Shown in pieces: positions 26,396-38,039 of a stretch of DNA of 64,000 nucleotides. The stretch is from Stichopus chloronotus (Eukaryota; Echinodermata; Holothuroidea; Aspidochirotida; Stichopodidae). Each line of letters begins with the position of its first letter. Position 1 is the stretch's first letter. The stretch is taken from the NCBI GenBank assembly GCA_021234535.1, contig CM037841.1, positions 14,776,825 to 14,840,824 of the forward strand. The letters are read 5' to 3'. The position numbers were made by a program, and so were the translations under genes. The notes beneath the pieces are model-generated. The model saw only the letters and a program-made list of their open reading frames with translations. It did no database searches and had not been told where the DNA came from.

Positions 26396-29119
26396 AGACA
26401 CCCCACACCCCCGGTCGCGACAGTCCTCCCATATTGTGGGTGAGACGGTTGAATTTCATAAAAAAGATGAAGAGACACAGGACTAACATATTTTTTAAGG
26501 GAAATACCAGGGTAAACATGGGTTTGTCATCGGTGCTTTGATTTGCGTCTCCACAATCTACTGACGCCGAGAGGTGCGGTAGAATAGAGTAACAGACATT
26601 CTTGTAAAACATCGATTTTCCTGTCCTGTTTCAGAAAACATGTGAAAGGAGAAATCCAAAAGCATTGAGAGGGTACTTTAAGAAATAACGTTCTCGTGGT
26701 TAACATTTTGTGAAATCCTCCCAATAAATGTGCTTTAGTCATTATATTGCTGGGCTTGGGCCTATAATACACTGTAGCATAACTTAGCCTGAAACACAAA
26801 GCATACAGTGTCTACTTAATATTCTCGAACATTTCTGTAAAACATTTCATCAACAGACCTTTTTCTGTTTTCGATGTCAATCATCTATCACGTCACGGAT
26901 GACCAGAAGACGTTTATTTTCAGGCTGCTAGTACTGTAGTTACAGATTAGTTACGGAGCGATAAAACACGTAATATAGTTCCCTCATTACATCTATACCA
27001 CAACAACTATCTTGTTTGTGACAAACTTCAATCTGACAATCAACTGACAATCTATTACATTTTGTCTCTTCTTGACTAACGTCAATGCTGTTTCAAGCAA
27101 ATTACGTGGACCAACATGACACCGAGTGGAAAGCTATAGCAAACCGCTTAAAACAGCTTTTCTTTGCTAGAGCGGTGTGGAAGGTTCGTGAGAGTGTTTG
27201 GCGATGGTTTTCATGTTATTTAAAGACGCTCGAGACGCTTTGTTTGCTCCGCTCCGCACCCTTAGGCATCTAAATATGATTCATTTAGGGCCAGGTCGAA
27301 AACGACGAAACCACTGAAAACTTTCTGACTTACAAATTTTGATAACTGAATACATTTACCAGATTCAAAAAGTTTCGGCGTTCTTCGATGTTCCTATTAT
27401 AGGGAGGTTGAAGGGGGCTAAAACAGCGGAATACTTTCTTATTTAAAATTTTGATCACTTATTACATTTCAAACCTTCCAAAAAATTTCCTAGTTTTCCC
27501 AGACGAGTCAAAAACACGGTAAGCTTCTGACTTAGAAATTTGAATACATTCTATGAGGAATTGTTAATCCTGAATAAGAAGTGCCAAACTGTAGAAAATT
27601 GAAATATATTACTATTCCATTGCAGATGTTCTGCTCTTTCTACACGTGGAAATGACAAGATCTTACCTACTCTCTTTCCCACCTGCAGTTACTAGAAAAA
27701 AGAAAAACAGTTCTTGTAGAAATGAGGTGAGGGAACGTAAATTTAAAATTTTGCAAATGTTGTGCGTAGTTTTGATGTTGAAACCCTCATCATGGGAAAG
27801 TGTTTTCCCTATTCAGAAACAATTTTCGCCAAAAGGAAGCTTCAATCGGCAGTCCCCTTCTAGCTTATTTATCCTCCTACCTCCTCTGTTATACATCTAC
27901 ATACTCAAATTGACAGGGCCTATCATCAAATGTCCTTGCGGTAAAGTACTAACAAGTAAACACATTCAAATAAACTTTAGGAATTTTGAACAATGTTAAT
28001 CTCTACATAATTATTTATGAAAGAAAACTAATTAAAGCATACTTGTTTCTTTCTATGTCCGGAAATGTAGTAATTCTCAATATTTCGGACACAAACAAGA
28101 CGAAACTTGAATGAAGTGAATTGTTATCGAAATTCTTACCAGGAACGTCATGTGGAACGTTAAGTTGTAGCGTCAATTAGAAATCGTAGATTGTTGTGTA
28201 TCCTTATATATATAGTTGACGAATACACGAGCGACTTGCCATATAACATTTTGCACAATTCGAACATTGACCACGCAGAGATAAAAGCTAACTTTTGCAC
28301 TGTTAAATAGTTATCAGTAAATTTACACAATTTTTATGGCATTTTTTTTCAACCAAGTAATTTTTTTACAGTTAGACTGTAATTAGGAAATAACATGAAT
28401 TGTTTGGTATGTTTTGTACAGTTTTTGTACTTAAAAGTCTACTGTAAAATCGGATGACATAATTTTCTATTTTATTACCTTGAATTTCATGTAAATTAAC
28501 AGTTCACTGTTTTTATTCCATAAATTTCAATACTTCTTTAAATATGCTACTTAAGTGCTTCTAAAATAGGCTCCACTCATTTATGTTAACTGTGCTTTAC
28601 GTCAAAAAGCGGTAAATCTACACTCTTCACAGTTACAGGTTGTAACATATATTCTGGGTGAAAATTCAGTCTCATGATAGTATACTGCAAATATGAAAAC
28701 TTGCTAATCGTTTCTATATTTCTTTATTGTTTAGGAGAAGTACGGTTGTGGAAGGGCGAATAAAGCTAAGTAGACCACAACCGAGGTTAAGTTGGACTCG
28801 AAACAATTTAGAAAGAGCTTCATTTGTTGTGAATCAGGATCATGGAAAACCGTCAAAAATGTGGAAAAAAGGGCATGCATATGTTATGCATCTTCTAAAG
28901 TAAAATGTTAAGTAATATGTCAGCTGCGGTGACCATAATTCACTACCGTATACAGTGTTGATAACTTGATCTGGACTTGTGTTATCAACCAATGTAACAA
29001 GGAATAACTGTGTAGATGTGTTAGATGCATAGCAGATTGCACTCAACATACCCATTATTAGACGGTTACCGTTGATTTGTTGACATTGGTGATTCAATTT
29101 AATTAGTGATATCAGACAG
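26396..29119. other. No supported gene
   Basis: AT-rich; the 117-codon frame at 27646-27999 has no recognisable domain. Two diverged short stretches (TTCTGACTTA-AAATTTTGAT...ATACATT) repeat at about 27320-27360 and 27435-27470. Confidence 0.5.
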
Positions 29120-29365
29120 AACACATCGTTAATTAATCTAATGATATCGTTAAAGTAATTGTTGACAACAACAAATAATTGGTGATTAATATCATCAACT
29201 GAATTGTTGATATCATCACATATTTAACGACATCATCGATCAATTTAAGACATCATTAAATGGATTGTAGATACCATGAAATAGTTGATGATATCATCAG
29301 TAATAAGATATATTATCAAATAATTGATTACATCATCAAACTGTGTTATTGGTGATATCAGCAAG
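29120..29365. repeat. Degenerate GATATCATCA repeat
   Basis: A run of short, mutually inverted motifs (GATATCATCAA, TTGATGATATC, ACATCATC) spaced 20-30 bp apart over about 245 bp. Self-complementary throughout. Confidence 0.7.
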
Positions 29366-29530
29366 TGCCGAATAAAAACTAAAATGGATTACCATTCTCG
29401 GGAACTTGTCACTACTGCACCACGTTATACATATTACACCACATATATGAAGATACAGTGTGAAAGAATTATGTCTTGTCTTTGTAATTCCTCTATGTAA
29501 AGTGTTGGATTTATACTTTTTTCACTTAAC

Positions 29531-29681
29531 ATGGAAGGTGCCAAAGAAAATGCTTATGAAGTGAGTGGGAAGACTCTAGGTTGGAAGAACGAGTTTAGCG
29601 GTGATGATTTTGTCTGCATAGTCGGCTGCCATTTTGGAGGAAATTTTCCTGATTTTTGGCAGCGCAGTCTATGTTTTTATA
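29531..29681 (+). other. Weak candidate first coding exon, unrecognised
   Basis: ATG at 29531 opens 50 codons (MEGAKENAYEV, then KTLGWKNEFSGDDFVCIVGC) that end at a plausible donor (AAG/GTGAGG at about 29682). The amino acid composition is protein-like, but no family is recognised and no matching acceptor exon was found. It is probably chance. Confidence 0.15.
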
Positions 29682-29834
29682 AGGTGAGGCCTACCATTAG
29701 ATCAGTGCCTATGTGCTTCAAATACTTGAAGTGAGAATTGCATGCACACTGTACATGTTTTGCTAGTTTAGTCTGCATGAGCAATTAGGAACTACATTTG
29801 CAGGTATTGAACGAATTTCATGCTTTGTCCCCCC

Positions 29835-30560
29835 TATGGAACGCCAAAAGGGCAAAAATGAATCAACATCGGTGTGATTTTTAGTGGTAGCGGCGTACAC
29901 TGACGTAGCAGCGATTTGAAATGAGGTAGTAGCCATGTAAAATGAAGTCGTAGCCAATTAAAATGAAGAAGTAGAGATGTAAAACGAAGTAGCAGCGATG
30001 TATAACGGAGTAGTAGCCACGGTACAATGAAACAGTAGCCATGTAAATGAAATAGCAATGCATTTTACATCGCTACTATTTTATTTTACATAGCTACCGT
30101 TTCATTTTACATGGCTGCTATTTCAGTTTAATTGGTTACTACTTCTACTACTTGGTTTCACGTGACTACTGTTTCATTTCACATCGCTACTCATCGGTTA
30201 GGGCTTTTGAACCAACACTATCGCCAGGTTTTTCATACTACGCTGACAGCAACTCGCTCATACTGCGGTTATACTTTACACTGCTAGGCAGGTTCCGGTG
30301 TCCGTGATTTCATGTGCTTCGTTGACCAATCAGGTTATACGTAAACAAAGGATAGTAAACAAATGCACATTTTAAAATTACATTAAAAATTACCTTTTAA
30401 TATGTAAATATCTGACGTCACATGTTTTCAGACGTTCGGTAAGTATGAAAGCGCTGTGCACCCGAAGTATGAAAAACCTGGCGATGGTGTTGGTTCAAAA
30501 GCCCTAACCCTACTCATCGGTACGCCGCTACCGATTCGATTTCCCTTTTGGCGTTCCATA
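29835..30560. mobile_element. Palindromic MITE made of about 21-bp units, host of a nested MITE
   Basis: Terminal inverted repeats are TATGGAACGCCAAAAGGG at 29835-29852 and its inverse at 30543-30560, followed inward by GTAGCGGCGTAC on both sides. The interior is a run of degenerate 20-21-bp units (AAATGAAGTAGTAGCCATGT-like) in one direction to about 30060, then the same units inverted to 30195, so the element can fold into a long hairpin. Removing the nested insertion (30196-30509 plus one target copy) leaves about 400 bp. Confidence 0.8.
30196..30509. mobile_element. 314-bp MITE with 43-bp TIRs and 9-bp target duplication
   Basis: The left end begins GGTTAGGGCTTTTGAACC; the right end is its inverse, and the two 43-base ends differ at a single position. 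The flanks are CTACTCATC at 30187-30195 and 30510-30518, an exact 9-bp duplication. The interior is AT-rich with no coding potential. A 9-bp duplication suits Mutator-like or Merlin families better than hAT (8 bp), but the superfamily cannot be fixed from a non-autonomous copy. Confidence 0.9.
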
Positions 30561-31494
30561 TCCCCAAAACGCGACGCTATGTTATTTATCAACACAATCA
30601 TACTGTAGTGTAAGTGTAACACAGAAATAAATGCGCGTACGTATTCATTTCTAATTCTGTGCATTAAAGTTAAACTAACAAGTCAGCCCGGTCTGGAGTG
30701 TGCCTGAGAAGTGAGATTGAGAGGAACTGGATAAATTGAAAAGCCTTGGTTTTTCTCATCTCATCGTTTAGTAACGATTCATAAGGTAGTTGTGTTTGAT
30801 TTAGTGACAAAAATCACAAATTTGATTTAAGGGAATGTGCGGTTCTTGAGTTGGTACCGTTTGGGTCCATAGCTTAGTGCTAGCCTAATGTTACTCTTAT
30901 TGTCTTAAACTCTTAATTATATTTTACTTGTTAGGATAGGCAGAGTTTTAGGCTAAGCCAAACCTAAAAATAACTTAATTACTTCAACGTCAGGAATATA
31001 GGCATAGGCTAGCCTTAACCTGTTCCTCTAAACCCAAATTTATTTTATTTCCACTTCGGTCAGGCTACTCTAGACTACAACTTACGTTAGGCTAATACCT
31101 AGGCCTAGTAACAATTTGGCAGTGCCAGCCCATTGAAACTTAGCTGGACATTCCATTCATGGGTACAAATGTAGAATCTAACCGGAAGTGACGTATTCTT
31201 GCTAAAATCCTTGTTCTTGCCTAATTTCACCCTAAACTTAACATAACATAACAAGTTTAAGGGCAAAGGAGGGCAATAGCCCCATATTCCATAAGATGCC
31301 CTGTAATCCAGACACACACCCCCCCCCCCCCCCCCCGTATGAACTCATCAAGGACCCTATACCATGTTGATCGTGGATGAACACTGACGAGATTCGCCTA
31401 CTCTTTTCGATAAGTGTCCAGAGGATATCGAGGCAGGGGTGAAACCAGACATTCGCCAATGCAAACCCAAACCAGCTCCCAGGACCACCATTTA
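30561..31494. other. No supported gene
   Basis: Includes an 18-base C run (31319-31336) after a short CA stretch. Nothing else recognised. Confidence 0.5.
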
Positions 31495-31812
31495 ACAACT
31501 CCATCTGACAGACAAGAGTGTATCCCAGTCTTTAACCACTTTCCCAAAGGCTGGGAGGGGTGGAGAACCTGCTCAGTTCAGCATCCCATCAGCTGTGCCA
31601 AGGAACCTGAAGAGGACAAGACCTAAATCGGACAACAGGAACCCAAATAAACCCCTCATCACCACTGTAAACAGCTTTACTGAACAAGTCAAATTTGAAT
31701 CCCAAGAAATTTTCCAAGTGGTTCCACCGGGATTTGATCTGGGGACCCTTTGATTACAAGCCGGACACTCTAACCACCAAGCTAACTCTCCACCCCGAAC
31801 TCTCAATTGCAA
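31495..31812 (-). mobile_element. tRNA-derived SINE
   Basis: On the - strand, 31793-31718 resembles a tRNA: GGAGAGTTAGCTTGGTGGTT then AGAGTGTCCGGCTTGTAAT, with an A-box-like TAGCTTGGTGG, an anticodon-loop-like CTTGTAAT and a B-box-like CAGATCAAATCCCGG near 31738-31724. A non-tRNA body of about 220 bp follows to about 31495. The tRNA arms pair imperfectly, so this is a SINE head rather than a working tRNA gene. The reading frame across it (31812-31573) is spurious. Confidence 0.65.
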
Positions 31813-32934
31813 CCATGATTGGTGGTTATTTAGGTTAAAGCTAGCCCTAAACAGCTTTTTACACCTTCAACTTGGTTTACTCTCATCAAGTACTTAATCC
31901 TAACTATCATCAATAACCTTATATGGTGGTCACTGATTCTAAATTAGAGCCCATTCATGTGTAACGGTAGAGCCCTGGTGTCAGTCACAGGCATCCTCCA
32001 CGTAGTACTACTAACTTAGGCTATGCCCTAGGCTATATGTAATATATGTACATGGCATGACACTCATTATAACGGTATACAAAACTCGGCCTATTTTTAT
32101 TGAAACTGAAAGACTGAGTGGGCCTGTCGAACGCGCCTCTAAGCCTTAAGAACCTAACGTTAAGAAGTCACGACTTGTGAAAGCTTAGGTTATTTAAATT
32201 GAAATAGTGAAGCATGTCACCATTTTTTGTCATTTCCACACAAAGTCAATGGCAGGCGCACTCAAAGGGCACCTTGGGGAAAGTTAACTTTATGTGGGTT
32301 GTTGTAATGAATGCTGAATAATTTTACCTTTGGTGACACAATTTTTCGTTGCAAGTAATTCATATTCATTGAAGACAATACTAATTCATAAGAAAACTTT
32401 CTGGCTTTTGTAGGTGGAACTCTCACAAACTTGGAATGATAAATTTCCTTTATAGTGCGTTCGACGGTCACCCCATTATACATCCTTACACTGACTACAA
32501 ACATTCCTTAACCCTCTATATCACATCGTTTGATGTATTAGCACAATTTACACACCTGCAACCTCCAACGTATTCATTAAATCACTCTTAGACCGAGCTA
32601 TTAGTAAGTTTTGCCATTTGCAAGGCAAGCGTTCCGCACGTCATTTTGTTGGTTGTCGGGCAGTTTGCGGGGCTGACTATTAATACCTTACTATCCAAGC
32701 GTAAGCTACAGGGCAAACTGGTTGCTACGCAAGTGAAGACCAGTGTTTAGTCACTTGCCAATTCATGTGTAAGAAGTGTTGTGATTGGTAAAACATCAAT
32801 AGTTAAATGAGCAAACTAGCCTGCTTGGGGCAATAATTCTCCATATTGCACTCCTTTTCCACTCAAATGTGTCGTCACTTCTGAAGGCCGTTGAAACTGT
32901 CAATCATTCCACAGAGTTAATCATCCTGTGTTTG
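31813..32934. other. No supported gene
   Basis: Nothing recognised except that 32800-32830 (GAGCAAACTAGCCTG) reappears inverted at about 37645-37665, just outside the two ends of the candidate 4.7-kb element. Confidence 0.5.
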
Positions 32935-34439
32935 GTAAAATGTAAGCAGTAGCGTTATTCCAAAAAGAAAATATCGATATATCGGCAACAAAATATACAT
33001 AATATCGATATTATCAATAATTTTGCAGAACAGGTACACACAATGTGCTACTGCACATATTGACCCAAATTGTGGGCTTAACACATGTTTTACGATACTT
33101 CAAAAAAAGAGCAGTTTGACTGACACAAGGTGTATTGAATAAGCAGTGGCGGTATATCGATATTACCGGTACTAGTCGATATTCCCACAATACCCATACC
33201 GTCGATATGCGGTTTCAACTATATCGACATATAGTAAAGTCAATATATAGAAGAAATATCTAAAATATCGATATTACACTACACAGTAACATAGTAGTAT
33301 ACCGGGTCAACTGTTGATATCGACAGTCAGTAGCAGTGACTAAGTATCGACTAAATGGCACAGATTGATAACCCTCCGTCTCATGTTACAAGGACACTTA
33401 CGTTCAACTTGTGTCTCTGACCTCCATAACAAAAGCGGCCCTAATAGCAGTCGCTACGCACATGTATACATGCACTCCGATCGCTGCACACGTGTATACA
33501 TGCACTTTGACCCTGCAGAAGCTGTTGTCGACGTTAGGTACAAGGGTTACAGTGTCAAGTACACACACAGTGTACAGGGTTCAAAGCAGCAAGTTCAGAC
33601 AGCGCGGAGTACGAACGTTAGCAACACACGTTGTCACGTGGCAATTTGCGCGGGACAACCATCACAATTTTTCATCCCTATAGAAAGTTTCAGTTTCTGC
33701 AACAACTATGTCACAATGTACAAAAGATAGAACCAAGTAAATAGGGCTGGATCACTGCATTATAAAAACGGTTGTGGAGTGAAATTGTTAGTTTTTTTTC
33801 TGTTGAACATTTTGTTCGTATCAATAAAATATCGGTCGGTATTTTAGATATGTAGAGATATTTACAGGGCAAACTGAAGCTTGTTGATGAATACTGACAG
33901 AGTGACAGGCGAGTTCAGCTGTACTGAGGCAAACAACCAGTTCGGTGAAACCCCTTATTTCCAAGTTTGCGTAGAGTATATAGTACTACTTAGTAGTACG
34001 TGTAAGGGCCAATTGCAAGTTATCTCACTCAGGAATCGGGCTTTTCATCCGTTTAGGCGTAGTTTCAGATTAGTGGGGGATAGTTAGCTGGCAATTTTCT
34101 GAAAACGTTAGCTTGTACAGTGATGTGAGGTATTCTCCAATGTCAAAGACAAGGGGCTACTTAGTTCAGTTAAATTACTTCTTTTATACGTCAAATACGA
34201 AGAAAATCTGGAGCAAGGCATCAATGTATATCTTGCCTAGATGTGCACAGCCAGGTGCTGTTAGACATTTGCGACTTTAGTAATAAGTTTGTGATAGCGC
34301 CTCCGTCCTTTTCTTTTGTGCTTGCCACTCAGATTGGGTACCGTATTCTATCAATCACGTGAATTTGAAGAAAACAATAGCCAGTTTTAGGGCCACCAAT
34401 GTTGCGTGATCGAGAAAAAAACCGAATCGAATTTTACTA

Positions 34440-35205
34440 CAGAAACAGAATTTACCAATTTTGGACAAGTTTCTGAAACTATACATTTTGATTAAAAAAG
34501 TTTATTGATGAAAAGCACATGGTTTACAGCTGTTTTAAGTTTCCTTATAAATTTTACAATCGTTATCAAAGCCGCAAACTTCTACTTATAACACTACAGT
34601 ATGTACGTAGTACGCAAGTCGACCCCAGCAGACCAGCTGCCGCTGGCCAAAACACCTGTTCGAATCAACCGTGCATTCCCCATGACCGCGTGCACTGACT
34701 ACGGTATTATTAGCCCGCTAAGAAGAGGAGGTAACTTCGTAAGCAAACATATTTGCTACAGTAGCGCCACAATATATCACACTTATCGAAGTTCTCCTTT
34801 TCTACAAATGCAAGATTGAATCTCAATATTGAAAACAGTAGGATATATTTATACGTTTCTTTAAATAACATTAACTCTGTAACTAACAAACAGTGCGCTG
34901 TTTTTTCACAGGGAATGAAATACGTACACATTTCCGAGGTGGATAGGCTATTCGCAACATACCTAACTATGTTAGGATATAATTAGCGTAAATTTATAGA
35001 AGGCTTTGCGTGATCTTACGTACATTTTTAATAAAAGTCTTTTGGTACATTTAAAGGTTAACAATACATGTAATATAGTTTGGTTTACATGGAATATGCA
35101 ACATTTCGTGAAGCACTTAAGTTTTGAAGTAATATCGAATGATTTCTTTTGATCAAAATTTCGTTACCCTGGTGAAGTGGTTTTCGGCCTAACACTAAAA
35201 TGCTC
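34440..35205. repeat. About 760-bp dispersed repeat, copy A
   Basis: Inverse counterpart of 45755-46520. Shared stretches include CATGGTTTACAG, CCCCAGCAGACCAGCTGC, CAAAACACCTG, GCACTGACTAC, ATGTTA-GATATAATTA and TTTCTTTTGATCAAA. Overall identity looks like roughly 65-75 percent with small indels. No open frame or terminal inverted repeat was recognised. Confidence 0.75.
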
Positions 35206-36157
35206 ATTAAATGGCTATTAATACACACGCGGGCAATTCTAACAAGAGTAACGAAAGATCGCAGAGACGTACAACTGCCGTTTATGTCTGAAACGGAAAG
35301 TCACAGAAATTGGAAAGATAAAACTGGAGGAATCTGAGAAGTGAAAAGTGGGATATCCCACTTTGTTACGCAGAAAATCAGACAGGGGGGCTGTCCACAA
35401 TTTTGACTCGGAGTTGACAAGTATTTATGATTACTATAAAAAAAAACAAGCAAACAAACAGAAAACAGCACAAGACAACCAAAGATTACGATTAATACAG
35501 TACATTTACAGTAGCTCTCGATCATTCATACTCAAGTCCTACATAACGTATACCATTTAAAGCACATTTAATGTGTGTACCTGTTCCACTAAAAATATCA
35601 ATATTACCGGTATTATCGGTATCTTGAAGTCGGTATATCGATATTTTTATTTCGGAATACCGACCCACCTTAGTATTGAAACTTATTTTTTTCTACTTAA
35701 TTTTCACCCCATCCTCGTATTCTCAAATGTTCCTTTCCCCATGTGAATTGTTTGAGGTGTATGTTTGCCTACTTGAACCCGTTTTTACCCCTATCCCGAA
35801 CGCCTTACCTGAATAGTGTAACTTGTGAACCTACGCTCCGTAACTACCATATGAAAACAAAAGTGGCAGCTATTATTGTCTTTCAACAGCAGCACCTTGT
35901 GCATTCGGTAAAAAAAAAAACTGCTATGCATCGTATGCTCATCGTGCTACGCAAGGGGTATTTTGGTGAGATACTAGATATTCTCATACACTGGTGTGTT
36001 GTTTTGGAAACCGACTGTCCAATCAGATCGCTCATCGCGAGCTACCAACAGGTGTTGTGGGCGGGGAAAGCTGGGGCAAGAGCCATATATGGATGTGAGC
36101 AGGCCGCCGCTTGCCTTCAGTACTGACCACGTGCAATTGCATGACTACAGATACTAT

Positions 36158-37240
36158 AGTAGTTTCTCTGTATTATCGCCGTTTATCAAACACGATAAAA
36201 TACAGACTTTTCTATAATATAAGTCTCGCCGATAAATATCGGCGCAGTGAAAATACACGTACCCATAAATATACAGACATTAGAGTAGTTTCTCCCTATT
36301 ATCGCAGTGTATCAAACACGATAAAATAGAAGCTTTTCTATAATACAGTCTCGTCGATAAAAATCGGCGCGATGAAAATACGGATTTTCTAGTGCCGCGC
36401 ATCGTGTTGTAAAACGATAAAATATAGACTTTTCTGTAAATATAGTCTGTGGATAAATATCGGGGCAATGAAAATATAGGTTTTGGGGGAGTGAAATGTG
36501 TGATTTTATGCGGGATTTGTGTGGCTTGTAACTGCGGGTCGTGCAGGATGCTGTACTACTGGGCGGTGTGTTAAAGAGGCTCATTGAGTTGTTTTGTGAA
36601 ATTCACTCAATTTTTGTAAACCGGTCAAGTTTCCATCATATACTAATGACAAACAGTCATATTAAAAGGATCCCAAAGTTTTACATATGTTGGAACATTA
36701 GTGAGTGAGTAACCAATGATTAAATTTGGTTTTTGAAACTTTGTGACCAGACATTTTCACATTAGTACATTCACATGCACACAATCAGAGCAAGTAACTG
36801 GTCAAAAATTCAAAAAAATGGACAGTTTTAATATAACTATTGGATGTGAAACTTGATTAATTTTGCTAATTGTGAGTATTGTCGTGTGTTTGTATATTTC
36901 AAAATCACCGCAATCTTTACTGATATCAACTCAATGAGCCCCTTTAAAACGATATACAGACTTTTTCGGTAAATATAGTCTCGCAAATAAATATTTGTGT
37001 AATGAAAATATAGGTTCTCTGTGAGTGGAATGTGTGCGTCGTTTACATGCGGGAAGGGTTTATGTGGCTTTTACTGCAGGTCGCTCGATGCACTGGACTA
37101 TTGGGGGACGTGCATAAAACGATAAATATAGACTTTTTCTGTAAATATAGTCTCGTAGATAAATATCGGTGCAATGAAAATACAGGTTTTCAGTGAGTAA
37201 AATGTGTGTACGTTACATCATGCGGGAAGGGTCTGTGTCG
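36158..37240. repeat. Tandem array with CGATAAA...ATAGTCTCG units
   Basis: Units share ACGATAAAATATAGACTTTT, ATAGTCTCG, GATAAATATCGG and CAATGAAAATA. The first three units (36158-36489) are about 100-130 bp; later units are longer, about 180 bp, because they add a GTGAAATGTGTG...GCGGGAAGGG segment. A TTAA MITE (36575-36943) interrupts one long unit. Confidence 0.8.
36575..36943. mobile_element. TTAA-flanked MITE, copy 1
   Basis: The element begins AGAGGCTCATTGAGTTG and ends with its inverse CAACTCAATGAGCCCCT. It is flanked by TTAA at 36571-36574 and 36944-36947. It interrupts a tandem unit of the 36.1-37.2 kb array; the neighbouring unit has the same sequence uninterrupted (CGTGCATAAAACGATAAATA near 37110). 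TTAA target duplications are typical of piggyBac and Kolobok DNA transposons. No coding capacity. Confidence 0.85.
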
Positions 37241-38039
37241 TACAAGGCGAGTTACAGGATCAGAGGTGGGGCTTTTCCAGAGTATATCCAATCAGTGCTG
37301 TGAATACGCATACCCCAGTCATTCACTACACAACAGCTGTTATAGACAGCGTGAAACTGGACAGTTTGACACAGAAATTAATTATCTGGATGTGCTTTGA
37401 CTGACTTAGCGTGAACTTTGTGGTAAATCTTGAAACAGGGTTTCCATGAATATAGAAGTAACGATATATAGTTATAGATGTAGCAGTCTATATTATCGAT
37501 ATTTTTCTATATTATAGTATTTTCTATATATCGATATAGTTCCAAGGTGGATATCTATAATATACCTGAAAACGGGATGTACATATTATCGATAATATCG
37601 ATATACCGCTACTGCTTAGGAAAATGCACTCCAACGAGTCCAATCAGGCTAGTTTGCTCAACTATTGACAAATCACAATGTTTGAAGGATTTAGAGTGTA
37701 ACTGGGGATATGCCAAAAAACAGGGATATCCCCATTTTTAGGATATTTTAACATTGTAATGCAAACTGGGGTAGCAGATATGCCCGGCAACTTTATAGGT
37801 CAATCTGACTTTTTCCCCAATTACCTATTTTCTGGATGTATACCTGTGTATAGGGGTGTGTGTGTGTGACAAAACATACACACATTCCTGTTTCTGACGT
37901 GAATCAGGGATACATTCAAGGCTAAATACCAGTACACTGTTGATATCATCTGAAAAGTGGAGACATTCCCGATTATGTGAGGAAAACTTCATGCCCCCAA
38001 TCGGCGGCGTAAACGGGTATGTGAGTCTATGTGTGTGTG

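Larger units (their letters stand above)
32943..37618. mobile_element. Candidate 4.7-kb TIR element (composite, non-coding)
   Basis: TAAGCAGTAGCG at 32943-32954 and its exact inverse at 37607-37618 are flanked by GTAAAATG (32935-32942) and GGAAAATG (37619-37626), a 7-of-8 match. Both ends lead into TATCGATA-rich sequence. A third, similar terminus (TAAGCAGTGGCGG) occurs at 33140 and matches the right end better internally, so the region may be a nest of related elements. The interior holds one copy of a 760-bp dispersed repeat, the tandem array at 36.1-37.2 kb and a TTAA MITE; no transposase was seen. Confidence 0.4.

Noticed and set aside
29834..30063. Repetitive leucine-rich peptide frames on the - strand
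   Set aside because: They are translations of the 21-bp units of the palindromic MITE, not a coding gene.
31718..31793. A functional tRNA gene on the - strand
   Set aside because: The arms pair imperfectly, the B box is degenerate and a SINE body follows directly.
33365..33730. 121-codon frame and an overlapping 90-codon frame
   Set aside because: They are open because of a short internal duplication (CACGTGTATACATGCACT-like); no domain or splice support.
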